DNA of 9,464 nucleotides from Caldifarciminota bacterium (GTDB lineage Bacteria; WOR-3; Hydrothermia; UBA1063; CAJXJZ01). The DNA lies in contig JALTEL010000187.1 in the NCBI GenBank assembly GCA_027073945.1, positions 1-9,464 on the forward strand, read 5' to 3'. The first letter of the stretch is position 1. Every line of letters starts with the position of its first letter. A program made the translations under genes and the position numbers. Below are positions 1 through 7,765 of this stretch, piece by piece. The notes under the pieces were generated by a model that saw only the letters and a list, made by a program, of their open reading frames with translations, did not search any database and was not told where the DNA came from.

Positions 1-2
1 CA

Positions 3-1703
3 CAAACAGGAGCAGGCGACCAGGTTCCCAGCCGACCTACTAACCAATCTACTGGGGAAACTACTGGGGAAGTTACCCCGCAAGCTGCCCCGCAAGTTGC
101 CCAGCAAGCTGGTCAGCAAGATAAAGTTCCTATTGTTGTCAATGCGCAGGGAGACACAGTGGAGATACCTAAATGGGATACGCTTGTTACTCGAAAGAAT
201 AATCCAACACCACAAGATTTATTAGATTCTTATGCCCAGGCAAGTGCCAAATGGAGGGAAGTTAAAGATAAAGATCAAAAGATTATTAGCAACATAATAA
301 AGAAGAATAATGCTCCTGAATATACTGCACCTCTATTTGATAATGTTCTGAAATGGGAAGATGCCAGACAGTTAAAGCCAGAAAGACAAACATCTTATTT
401 CTGGGGGTCTATTAAAGACTTATATCATTTTACAGCAGATGAGCTAAGAAGGATTCATCAATATGTTAATACTCTTGATGATGCCACGCATGGTGTAGGG
501 CGTATGCTTATTGATTACATGCCAATGAACATTCCTTTGACATTATTGTCCAAACATGGAAGGGAGATGACCAATCTCTTTACTCAAGCTGCATTAGCTA
601 AAGGCGAAGAGAAGCAAAAGATTTCAGAAGAATATCGCAAAGAAAGAAAGAATGCGCCATTAATGCATGCTGCCGACTGGTTGGATAAGATGGTTGCTGG
701 CAATCCCGATATGCCAAATGATTTTCTGGGACACGTTTTAACTGGGGCAACGAGCATTACCCCTTTGTTAATAGAATTGATACCAACACCGGAAGTTAAA
801 TTGGCAATGTTGCCAGAATATTTAAGTTCTGTACCTAAGCTTGTAACACTCGGTGGCGTTAAGGGATTTCTGAATGGATTAGTGCAAGGACAAAAAGAAC
901 CGGGTATTAAAGGCGTGGTAGAACCATTTAAACAAATGGGGATGGGAGCCGGTGAAGGCTTTATTATGCATGGACTAGGTTATTCATCTGGATTATTAGG
1001 AAAGGCGGTAACAGAGGCTACTAATTCCAATATTCTTGGTGCAACAACATCAACAGCTTTCGCTGGTCTTGGTTTTGGTACAAAGGATGTTTTAAACAAT
1101 TGGGCTGAAACAGGCAAGCTTGATCTTAAAACTGCTGCCCCCGGTTTGGGGATGTCTTTATTTGGTATTCCGGGCATAGCTCGTGTTGCGGGGATAGATG
1201 TAGGCAGGGCAATGATAAAGAGTGCTGGGGAAAGAGTAGTAGCAAACACGTTGATGGCTGATCCTACGGCTATCAAGACGATAAACAATATGCGTGTTGA
1301 TCCGGTAGGGTTACGCAGACAGGCAGAAGAAATAACCAAAAAGATTCCTGAAGAAAAGGATGCTGAAAAGAAAGAAGATTTGGTAAAATCGCTTAACACT
1401 ATTAACAATATCCTTGATATAAATGCTGGCACGCAGATAATATTAAAAAATCCCGAGTTTGCCAAGAAGTTTATTCAGAAAAACAAAAACTTATCTGATG
1501 AAGACAAAAATTATTTGATAAGCAAGATTGATGATATAGCCAACGAAAACGACTCTTATGATATAACAAAAAAAGAAAAGGTTTCACAGGCGCAAGCAAA
1601 GCCACAAGTGGGGCAAGAACCCGCCGCAAGGGAGAAAGCGGCTGAGAACGTCCCAAACAAGCCCACAGAAGTAAATGTGGCAACTTATTATCATGGTTCC
1701 TAA
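3..1703 (+). CDS. N-terminal part of a giant phage polyvalent/ejection-type protein, 5' partial, ended by an in-frame TAA
   Basis: The frame is open from the first complete codon at position 3. A GTG at 159 could serve as a start but has no ribosome site and lies inside an open frame, so I treat the gene as entering from the left (566 residues visible). Counting from the GTG: a Pro/Gln repeat linker lies upstream; residues 10-180 are mostly helical and charged; residues 190-350 are rich in Gly, Ala and hydrophobic residues (for example GLGYSSGLLGKAV and STAFAGLGFG), as in membrane-interacting segments of phage DNA-ejection proteins; residues 380-470 are helical and lysine-rich; residues 470-505 form a Gln/Ala/Lys linker. 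The last residues, ATYYHGS, are the first strand of an ART-like fold whose remainder lies in the same frame beyond the stop. The role as an internal virion or ejection protein is inferred from architecture. No recognised catalytic motif is visible before the linker. Confidence 0.85.
   Translation, partial: QTGAGDQVPSRPTNQSTGETTGEVTPQAAPQVAQQAGQQDKVPIVVNAQGDTVEIPKWDTLVTRKNNPTPQDLLDSYAQASAKWREVKDKDQKIISNIIKKNNAPEYTAPLFDNVLKWEDARQLKPERQTSYFWGSIKDLYHFTADELRRIHQYVNTLDDATHGVGRMLIDYMPMNIPLTLLSKHGREMTNLFTQAALAKGEEKQKISEEYRKERKNAPLMHAADWLDKMVAGNPDMPNDFLGHVLTGATSITPLLIELIPTPEVKLAMLPEYLSSVPKLVTLGGVKGFLNGLVQGQKEPGIKGVVEPFKQMGMGAGEGFIMHGLGYSSGLLGKAVTEATNSNILGATTSTAFAGLGFGTKDVLNNWAETGKLDLKTAAPGLGMSLFGIPGIARVAGIDVGRAMIKSAGERVVANTLMADPTAIKTINNMRVDPVGLRRQAEEITKKIPEEKDAEKKEDLVKSLNTINNILDINAGTQIILKNPEFAKKFIQKNKNLSDEDKNYLISKIDDIANENDSYDITKKEKVSQAQAKPQVGQEPAAREKAAENVPNKPTEVNVATYYHGS
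51..119 (+). repeat. 12-bp in-frame minisatellite encoding a TGE/PQA-type linker
   Basis: Two 12-bp units at 51-62 and 63-74 (actggggaaact, actggggaagtt) are followed by units at 78-89, 90-101 and 102-113 (ccgcaagctgcc, ccgcaagttgcc, cagcaagctggt) and a partial unit from 114. They encode STGETTGEV, then TPQAAPQVAQQAGQQ. The period is a multiple of three, so copy-number change would keep the frame. It probably forms a flexible linker between domains of the giant protein. Confidence 0.8.
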
Positions 1704-2135
1704 AGGGATTTTTCTCCAGAACAAATATCTGAGGGAAAGGGTTTGTTACAAAAAGGAATTTATTTATCTGAATCAAAAGATGTAGCAAGGGATTATGCTG
1801 GAGAGGGCGGAAAGATTTATAAATATAAGGTAGATAAAAAAGCAAAAGTTTTGAATCTGACAGATGGGGAAATGGTGCTTAGGTATATGTTGGATAACGG
1901 AATTATTGATAAGGAAGAAATTAACAGTGATTTGGAAAACTATATACTTTCTGGCAGATTATTCCAATATGACCCTTATAATAGAACTGGCATTGTTGAT
2001 GATTTATTAGCTACGGCAAAATCTCAAGGATACGATGTGGTTCGTTTATATGATGATCTTGATGGAAAATCGAATAATATTGCAACAGTGGTTATTAATA
2101 AAGGCGTAATTAAGCCTTCAGAAGGCGTAGAGGCA
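1683..2135 (+). other. First ART-like domain, spanning the TAA
   Basis: The domain shows the H-Y pattern of polyvalent-type ADP-ribosyltransferases: YYHGS (first strand, His) before the stop, then RDFSPEQIS, GIYLSESKDVARDYAG (second strand Tyr and helix), KIYKYKVDKKAKVLNL, a helical insert, SQGYDVVRLY, and a closing strand IATVVINKGVIKP. In active members an acidic or Gln residue usually begins the last strand (for example E-Y-V-V-F). Here the matching position looks like Ala, so activity is doubtful. The assignment rests on motif memory, not a search. Confidence 0.7.
1701..1703 (+). other. In-frame TAA that splits an ART-like domain
   Basis: Codons read tat tat cat ggt tcc TAA agg gat ttt tct cca, giving YYHGS-stop-RDFSP, and the same frame then runs on to 7727 with no further stop. 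YYHGS and the following GIYLSESKDVARDYAG are the two conserved halves of one ART-like domain, so no reading-frame change is needed, only a sense codon here. Gln (CAA, one C-to-T change) or Lys (AAA) would fit the family pattern HGS-x-[KR]DF. The next base is A, which is not a known leaky context. TAA also ends the genes at 7727, 8284 and 9103, so it is not globally reassigned. Confidence 0.9.
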
Positions 2136-5100
2136 AAAAAAGAAACAAAACCAGAAGCCATAGCAAAAGACTTAGGCCTTGAGTATATAGGCAAACAAGA
2201 AGGCATGCCAAAAGAAGGCTTGCCTGATCAGGACTTATACAATGTCAAAGTAGGCAAAGACCAGGCTACTTTTACGGTGCCAACAGGTGCAGATAAAGCA
2301 ACAGTTAAGGCTAAGGCCGAAGAGGTGAAAGCACGCTTTGAGAAAAAGCCAAATGTTGGTGAAAAGCCGCCTGATGAGTTTTCTGATAGGGCTATAGATT
2401 TTGTTGATAAAGAATATTTAGGTAGCGAATCTGACAGTAAAATGTATCATGTTACAACTGCTAAGTCCAAGGTTCTTAGTGAGGGGCTAAAATCCCGCAA
2501 AGAAACCAAAGGAATTGGTTTAGGTGGTGGTATTACGAACCAGGCCCCAGATAAAGTTAGTGTAACATTTGATGAAGCGCAGTCCCAAACTATTGCAGAT
2601 AGATTAAAGCTGGCTGTTAAGGCTGCACGTGGTAAAGCCTCTATTGATGAAATATTGGATTCGTTTGATATGTTAAGCGATGATACACCAAGAGATTTTG
2701 CCGAGGCATTACATGCACCAGAAGAAACCTATGATGATTGGGATTTATTTAATCAATGGGTTAAGGAAAGTTATAAAGGCAAAGAATATGAATTATTAGC
2801 TGAGATAGATGATGCCTTACCGGAATTATTTCCCGGGTATGAAGGACATGGTTTAAGGGTTGGATTAACGGGTGCAAAAGAACAGGTTGCCAAAATTGAT
2901 CCAAAAGAAATAGACGTCCTGAATGTTTCAGCAAGGAAAGGAGCCAAAGCAGAACACATTCCTGATGAGGCAGAATTAAGATTTAAACCTGAAGACGTAT
3001 GGGTTAATTATAAGCCAACAGCAAAAGAGCCAACCAAACAGATAACAATAACAGAACAAACAAAAGGAGGAACAGAAAATGCCGGTGAAATTGGAAAGAA
3101 AGCTGCGCAAGCAGGCGAACAAGCACAAAAATTGGAGCAAGAAAAGAAAGGACGCTTACACGTTCGGGACAATGTATCGGCTCGGATGGCGCCGGGGCAG
3201 GCAGAAGGACGTGGGGGCAGTAGCGAAAATGGAAAAGCACGGGAAGTAGAGAAGAAAGCAGAGAAGCCTTGGCAATTAACGAAAAAAGAATACGATCAGT
3301 ATAGCAAGCAGTTATATGATAAGTTGGGCAATAAATTGTTTGCGAATACAAATTTTTATAAATACTACCTGGAGGCCTCACTTGAGTTACATCAAGAAGC
3401 TTTAAGAGAGGTTAGAAAAGAGAACGACAGACCACATTACATTGTTATTGCAAGGGCATTACAAGAAGGGAAGGTAGTGCCAAAAGAGATTCTTAAAGAT
3501 TATCCGCAACTAGTCAAGAAACAAGAAGTTTCCCAAAAGGGCTGGGTTAATAAAGAGGAAGAAAGTCTTATTAAAGATGCATGGAAAATGCCAGAAGAAG
3601 AATATGTTGGCAAAATGGCTGAAGCTTTATGGAAACAAGACCCCTATTATTTTAATAAACCCTATGATAGATGGGAAAGTGCGCATAGGCAAACCCTAAG
3701 TAATATTTACGAAAGCCATATCTATTATGTTAAGCAAGCATTGAAAGAAGGCAAGCCTGTCCCTGTTGAAGTGTTAAAAGACTATCCCGATCTTGCAAAG
3801 CAATATGTTGGTGAAAACTTGCCGCTTACAATATCGAAAGAGGAATTTATTAAAAGTCCACCGAAGGGTTATAGATATAATCCCAAACTTCATGAAGAAG
3901 CCAATGTGCATGAAGAGAAAGGATATATAACGGTCGGTCCAAAGTTTTTTAAGCTTTCACCAGGAGAAAGAAAAACTGTTATAAATCACGAAAAAGCACA
4001 TTCTTTAGAATCCTCTTTTAGTTCTTCTGAATGGAACGATGCTTTCAAATACACTGACCAGGGCATATTAGGCCCGGTTGGAAAGAACGAAATGATTGAT
4101 GGCGTTCATTCTCCCGGTGAAAGGATTACAGATATTTATGCTTCATTATTAGATGGGGAGCCAAGATGGACAACAGTTCCATTAGGGGGATATAAAAAAG
4201 TTGCAGAGTTAGCCAAGAAGAAAGGTTTTCCAGTTAATTATCGGCCAGACGAAGTTTTTAGAAAAGCACAAGAGGAAAAACAGGGAATTAAAAACAATCC
4301 CGTAGGCGAAGCTAAAAAGCCAAGCGAAGGGAAAGTATCACCTGCTGCACAAAAGCCTCTCAGCACGGCTGAAATGCACTCAGAAGCAGGGAAAACAGTT
4401 GCCGAAGCTATCAATAAGCTGCCCGAAGGAGACAACCCTGCCGATATAGGCAAAGAGTTTGCCAAGAAAGTTAAGGCAAAAGAGATAGCAGCAGATGAGG
4501 CGGATAAGATAGTATCGGCATTAAAGATAAAACAGGATGCTTATAATACAAGGCAGACCAAACTTCTTAAAGAAAGAGAAGCTGAAATAAAAAATAATAT
4601 ATCCGAAGGGTTTTCAGATATAATGGATTCTTTTGGTGGTAAGCTTAGTCTTACTGGAGAGAAAAGAGCTAAGGCAATAGAGGGGTTAACAAAAGTAGCA
4701 AAAGGATTAGTTGATCTTGGCACGTTACACGTAAAAGAGTTAGAACGTAAATTAAGATTAAAAATAAAAGAGAAAGTATTTGATGCCAGAAAACGTAACC
4801 AGCTTTATAAACTTATTCGGGAATTAGATTTGGGGAAGATTCTAAGAGAGACTCAGCAGGAATTAAGAGAAAGGGGCATGGACCCGACGATAGCTTTATT
4901 GAACAAGGGTCTTGATGATATTAATTTTGTTGTCAAGGAAGATAAGGAAAATGCAATTGAGACATTAAACAGGAAAGATACAAGACTTGCTTATGTAGAG
5001 CTTGTCAGGAAGCGTAGGGCATGGATAGATATAAGGAATTTAAATGCAGGCATTCTTTCTCATTATCTCAGAACTTACATGCCAAAGGTAATAAGGGAAC

Positions 5101-7727
5101 TTGTCCCATTTATAGTTGAAAAAACAGATATTCCAAAAAACTTAGGCAGGCCTGATCTTGAAAAAGCCTATGAGGAAAATAAAGCAGAATTTGAAAAAGG
5201 TGGTAAATATTACGAAGCTGTTCAAAAGATAAAATCTTTCTATCATGAATATTTTCAACAGATGGTTGATCATCTTGATATGACAACAGATCGGGAAATA
5301 GAAGATTTTATAAACCGTATTTGGGATATTCCTAAAAAGAAATTGCCTGAAGTTACATCTTGGTTCAGGACGACAACGGAACACACAAATAAGAGGTTAA
5401 TAGAAACCGTTAAGGAGGGTGTAGATGAATTTAATATTAAACCAAAGACACTTGATATTGCTGAATTAATTCCAATATATGCTCAATCCATAAACAATGC
5501 TGTGGCTAATAGCATCTTTGTTGATGCGGTTAAGCTTTTCCATCGTGCAGGACAACCGATGTTACTACCAGCATCCAAAGCTCCTCCCGGATGGATAACA
5601 ACAGATCATCCTGCTTTAAGGGGATGGGTGTTTAAGGGAGAGAAAGATGGCAATGCTTTTATGGCTTATGAGAACATGAAGGCTCATCCTGATTTAGCAT
5701 CTTTTATGAACAGGATATTTGGTAAAAGGATTACTCTTCCTGTTCATATCTTTGGTGCAGACAGAGATTTATTCAGGGGTTATGAGATGGGCAATATGTT
5801 ACTTAAGAAGTCTTGGTTAAGTTTAAGTTTTTTCCATCCGATTGCCTTAACACAATCTCTGGTAGCTAAATTAGCGCCAAAACGTGTTCCAAAAGATTTT
5901 GCTACCCCATTTTATTATATGTTAAATCCCCAAAAAGGTACGCCGGTGCAAGAGAACCCAGAACTTGCAAGAAGGGCAATACAGAAGGGGGGCGTTCAGT
6001 TTGGTTCGACGAGTGATTATGATGTTAATAGGATTCAGAATGCTTTAGATAGATTTGCAGAAATAAATAAAAACATTCCTCTGTTAAAATGGGTCACTAA
6101 AGGTTTTGCAAAATTTAATAAGGCTTGGGATAAGGGCCTATGGAATTACTTACATGATGGATTTAAATTATATGCATGGTATGATATTGAACAAAGGGCC
6201 CCTAAAAATATGACAAAAGCCGAAGAAGACAAATACTATAAAGAACAAGGGGCTTATATTAACGATGCTTTTGGTGGGCAAAATTGGGACTTATTGATGA
6301 TGTCACCTAAAATACGACAGATATTAAATTGGGGTTTCCTTTCAATGGACTGGACGATTTCAACTTTTAGACAAGCTCTTGGGGTAATGGGTATAGGAAA
6401 GGTAGATAGATCAGAACCTTATTTCAAACAATTACTTACTAAAAAAAGTGGGGTAAATATTAGGGCTAAAGAAGCAACAACATATTGGTTAAAAGGAATG
6501 GTCATTTTTGGTGTAGGCTTAAATATGTTAAACATTTATCATCGCAAGAAAGACAGAAAAGAAAATCCACAATATTATGTTGATAAGCCAAATTCTTTTT
6601 GGGATAATACAATGTTCAATAATACAATAGGGCATAAAACGCATGTTTTTGTGGGGCGCTATAATGATGGTAGTGAAAAATATCAAAGATCATTAAAACA
6701 GTTTAGAGAAGTGCCTGAATTAATTATAGATAAGGACGGAATAAGTTTTCCAAAGCCTATGTTAAAAAAACTTGCAGGGAAAGCAGCTCCTTTGCCTACG
6801 CTTTTTGTGGAAATGTCAACAGGGCGAACACCTAGTGGCTATGACGATTGGGATTTAAAAGACAAAAAAGGATGGGATTGGACATTTGGTCTTTTAAAAA
6901 CCCTGGCTAAGGGACCAGTACCATTTGCTTTTTCTGATTTATTGCGTGGAGATAAAGAATGGACACCTGCCAATCTGCTTATGCCCTTTAATAAAGGTAT
7001 GACAAAATCACAGGCCATACAGGCTTTTAAGAAAGGTATTGACGTAGAGACAGGTCAGATAGATGAAGACTATATGCGGCAGATATATGAGATGGCTGTG
7101 CGTAACAATCTTCCTGCTTTTGATTTGGAAAAGCTCGGTCTTGCTAATGCCAGGATGGAATATATTGCAAAAGTAAAAGAGGGAATAAGGTCAATAGAGG
7201 ATGTTGATAAAGCCATCGCAGAAGCTACTTCTCCTCTTGTTAAAAAGAAATTGCAAGAGAAAAAGAAGAGGATGCAGCATGATATAGATGCCATGAAGGA
7301 GGTGGCCAAGTATTATAAATACATGGATGATTATTTTGCAGAACAGGAAAGAAAGTTTGCTTTAGAAAAGAAAGGAGAAACGATTCCAAAGGACGAAACA
7401 TTCAGTAATGAAATGAGGTTTTTAGAATACAGAGAACAACATCCAAAGCAGTTTGAATTATTTAAGAAAAACAAATGGATTCCCACGGCCTATACAAGAA
7501 AAAAACACATCCTTCCCAGAACGGATAAAAAAATAGAGTTTACAGATGATCAGATAAAAGAAATTAATAACAAAGCTTTCACAATATATGCCAAAAGGTT
7601 TTTGGCTAACAAAGAATATTACAGCAGCTTATCTAAGGACAAGTTAGAAGAACGAAAGAAAGCCGCATGGAGCTGGGCTGTTGGGCGTGCCGTGGGGGAT
7701 GAATATCGAAAAATCAAGAATCAGTAA
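1743..7727 (+). CDS. Giant phage polyvalent protein: ART-like domains, metallopeptidase-like domain and LPD38-like C-terminal region
   Basis: This is 1,994 residues in the same frame as the upstream piece. The listed start is a TTG inside an ART-like domain. GAGGGAAAGGG at 1731-1741 could serve as a ribosome site for it, but those bases also encode the ordinary S-E-G-K-G. I therefore think this is the C-terminal four fifths of one gene. Domains in order (residues): 1-127 rest of an ART-like domain (GIYLSE, ARDYAG, GYDVV); 135-200 a small ATFTVP-type domain; 233-425 a second ART-like domain (MYHVTT, VSVTFDEA); 430-508 a charged linker; 509-590 and 603-684 tandem units; 695-835 a zinc-peptidase-like domain (HEKAH at 749-753); 880-1990 a long helical region with LWNYLHDGFKL, NDAFGGQNW and MDWTISTFRQAL, which I recognise as like LPD38 of phage polyvalent proteins. 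One hydrophobic helix lies at 1581-1600. It ends with TAA. Role as an injected virion protein is inferred. Confidence 0.88.
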   Translation: MLQKGIYLSESKDVARDYAGEGGKIYKYKVDKKAKVLNLTDGEMVLRYMLDNGIIDKEEINSDLENYILSGRLFQYDPYNRTGIVDDLLATAKSQGYDVVRLYDDLDGKSNNIATVVINKGVIKPSEGVEAKKETKPEAIAKDLGLEYIGKQEGMPKEGLPDQDLYNVKVGKDQATFTVPTGADKATVKAKAEEVKARFEKKPNVGEKPPDEFSDRAIDFVDKEYLGSESDSKMYHVTTAKSKVLSEGLKSRKETKGIGLGGGITNQAPDKVSVTFDEAQSQTIADRLKLAVKAARGKASIDEILDSFDMLSDDTPRDFAEALHAPEETYDDWDLFNQWVKESYKGKEYELLAEIDDALPELFPGYEGHGLRVGLTGAKEQVAKIDPKEIDVLNVSARKGAKAEHIPDEAELRFKPEDVWVNYKPTAKEPTKQITITEQTKGGTENAGEIGKKAAQAGEQAQKLEQEKKGRLHVRDNVSARMAPGQAEGRGGSSENGKAREVEKKAEKPWQLTKKEYDQYSKQLYDKLGNKLFANTNFYKYYLEASLELHQEALREVRKENDRPHYIVIARALQEGKVVPKEILKDYPQLVKKQEVSQKGWVNKEEESLIKDAWKMPEEEYVGKMAEALWKQDPYYFNKPYDRWESAHRQTLSNIYESHIYYVKQALKEGKPVPVEVLKDYPDLAKQYVGENLPLTISKEEFIKSPPKGYRYNPKLHEEANVHEEKGYITVGPKFFKLSPGERKTVINHEKAHSLESSFSSSEWNDAFKYTDQGILGPVGKNEMIDGVHSPGERITDIYASLLDGEPRWTTVPLGGYKKVAELAKKKGFPVNYRPDEVFRKAQEEKQGIKNNPVGEAKKPSEGKVSPAAQKPLSTAEMHSEAGKTVAEAINKLPEGDNPADIGKEFAKKVKAKEIAADEADKIVSALKIKQDAYNTRQTKLLKEREAEIKNNISEGFSDIMDSFGGKLSLTGEKRAKAIEGLTKVAKGLVDLGTLHVKELERKLRLKIKEKVFDARKRNQLYKLIRELDLGKILRETQQELRERGMDPTIALLNKGLDDINFVVKEDKENAIETLNRKDTRLAYVELVRKRRAWIDIRNLNAGILSHYLRTYMPKVIRELVPFIVEKTDIPKNLGRPDLEKAYEENKAEFEKGGKYYEAVQKIKSFYHEYFQQMVDHLDMTTDREIEDFINRIWDIPKKKLPEVTSWFRTTTEHTNKRLIETVKEGVDEFNIKPKTLDIAELIPIYAQSINNAVANSIFVDAVKLFHRAGQPMLLPASKAPPGWITTDHPALRGWVFKGEKDGNAFMAYENMKAHPDLASFMNRIFGKRITLPVHIFGADRDLFRGYEMGNMLLKKSWLSLSFFHPIALTQSLVAKLAPKRVPKDFATPFYYMLNPQKGTPVQENPELARRAIQKGGVQFGSTSDYDVNRIQNALDRFAEINKNIPLLKWVTKGFAKFNKAWDKGLWNYLHDGFKLYAWYDIEQRAPKNMTKAEEDKYYKEQGAYINDAFGGQNWDLLMMSPKIRQILNWGFLSMDWTISTFRQALGVMGIGKVDRSEPYFKQLLTKKSGVNIRAKEATTYWLKGMVIFGVGLNMLNIYHRKKDRKENPQYYVDKPNSFWDNTMFNNTIGHKTHVFVGRYNDGSEKYQRSLKQFREVPELIIDKDGISFPKPMLKKLAGKAAPLPTLFVEMSTGRTPSGYDDWDLKDKKGWDWTFGLLKTLAKGPVPFAFSDLLRGDKEWTPANLLMPFNKGMTKSQAIQAFKKGIDVETGQIDEDYMRQIYEMAVRNNLPAFDLEKLGLANARMEYIAKVKEGIRSIEDVDKAIAEATSPLVKKKLQEKKKRMQHDIDAMKEVAKYYKYMDDYFAEQERKFALEKKGETIPKDETFSNEMRFLEYREQHPKQFELFKKNKWIPTAYTRKKHILPRTDKKIEFTDDQIKEINNKAFTIYAKRFLANKEYYSSLSKDKLEERKKAAWSWAVGRAVGDEYRKIKNQ
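2145..2342 (+). other. Small GLEY/ATF-type domain of phage polyvalent proteins
   Basis: Residues 135-200 of the 1,994-aa protein read DLGLEYIGKQEG, a short loop, DLYNVKV, ATFTVPTGADKATVKA, then a helix ending EEVKARF. A small domain with this GLEY...F.V...ATF.VP...E...RF pattern recurs as a linker module in phage polyvalent proteins and associated enzymes. Its function is not known to me. Confidence 0.5.
2439..3017 (+). other. Second ART-like domain
   Basis: Residues 233-425 begin KMYHVTTAKSKVLSEGL, the strand-helix pattern (YH[VG]T followed by a helix ending in GL) typical of ART-like folds. GIGLGGG and the strand VSVTFDEAQ follow, then a long acidic helical insert and a closing part with DVLNVSARKG and HIPDEAELRF. 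The His-x-Thr and the VSVT strand are seen directly. The third catalytic residue is uncertain; E409 or E411 in the closing strand are candidates. It could instead be a structural relic. Confidence 0.55.
3267..3794 (+). repeat. Two tandem 82-residue units ending in EGKxVPxExLKDYP
   Basis: Residues 509-590 and 603-684 align end to end over 82 residues each, separated by a 12-residue linker. Both end with a strongly similar stretch: ARALQEGKVVPKEILKDYP and KQALKEGKPVPVEVLKDYP. Their N-terminal halves are more divergent but keep similar helical spacing and aromatic positions. The AL-x-EGK-x-VP-x-E-x-L-x-DYP motif recurs in phage and plasmid polyvalent proteins. Its function is unknown to me; binding is a guess. 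Confidence 0.7.
3825..4247 (+). other. Zinc metallopeptidase-like domain (HEKAH)
   Basis: The motif INHEKAHSLE at residues 748-757 (His codon at 3987) is a HExxH zinc-binding helix, preceded by strands such as GYITVGPKFFKL. About 40 residues later SPGERITDIYASLL supplies a Glu (residue 793) and an Asp (797) as candidates for the third ligand, as in gluzincin-type peptidases. Polyvalent phage proteins often carry such peptidase modules. Possible roles are cutting host proteins after entry or releasing domains of the same polypeptide. Both are inference. Confidence 0.65.
4380..7712 (+). other. Long helical LPD38-like C-terminal region
   Basis: Residues 880-1990 are mostly predicted helical. 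The most family-like part is residues 1340-1560: RGYEMGNMLLKKSWLSLSFF, LWNYLHDGFKLYAWY, YINDAFGGQNWDLL and MDWTISTFRQALGVMG. Residues 1581-1600 form a single hydrophobic helix, and 1815-1880 is a highly charged likely coiled coil. I recognise the NDxFGGQNW plus DWTxST pattern from the C-terminal region of giant phage proteins (LPD38-like). It is probably structural, anchoring the chain in the virion or assembling in the envelope during ejection. Confidence 0.6.
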
Positions 7728-7732
7728 TTTAG

Positions 7733-7740
7733 TATATTTG
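7733..7740 (+). promoter_or_regulatory. Possible Bacteroidota-type -7 box (TAnnTTTG)
   Basis: The 38-bp gap after the giant gene contains tatatttg, a match to TAnnTTTG, 25 bases before the ATG at 7766. No TTTG is seen at the usual distance upstream. In AT-rich DNA such a box is easily found by chance. The gap has no hairpin and no terminator. Confidence 0.25.
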
Positions 7741-7765
7741 TATAGAACAAACAAACATTCAGATC

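Noticed and set aside
1701..1703. Whole-genome reassignment of TAA (or TAG) to an amino acid
   Set aside because: Only one TAA interrupts some 2,574 codons of a Gln- and Lys-rich protein, while TAA ends three other genes here. Global recoding would leave many in-frame stops.
1686..1745. Programmed frameshift joining the two halves
   Set aside because: Both halves are already in the same frame, so no shift is needed. There is no clear slippery heptamer followed by a hairpin.
1731..1745. Independent start of the 1,994-aa protein at TTG 1743 using GAGGGAAAGGG
   Set aside because: The spacing is acceptable, but the start would fall inside a conserved ART-like domain, and the purine run is explained by codons for S-E-G-K-G. 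Reinitiation after the stop cannot be fully excluded.
980..1845. Minus-strand reading frames opposite the 5' part of the giant gene
   Set aside because: They have the composition of antisense shadows (Phe/Leu/Ser/Pro-rich), no ribosome sites, and lie opposite a frame with clear domain content.
3004..3381. Minus-strand 125-codon frame rich in Leu opposite the charged linker
   Set aside because: The Leu/Pro-rich sequence is the complement of Lys/Glu/Gln-rich codons in the linker; nothing supports expression.
7728..7765. Terminator between the giant gene and the small-gene string
   Set aside because: The 38 bases contain no inverted repeat followed by a T run.
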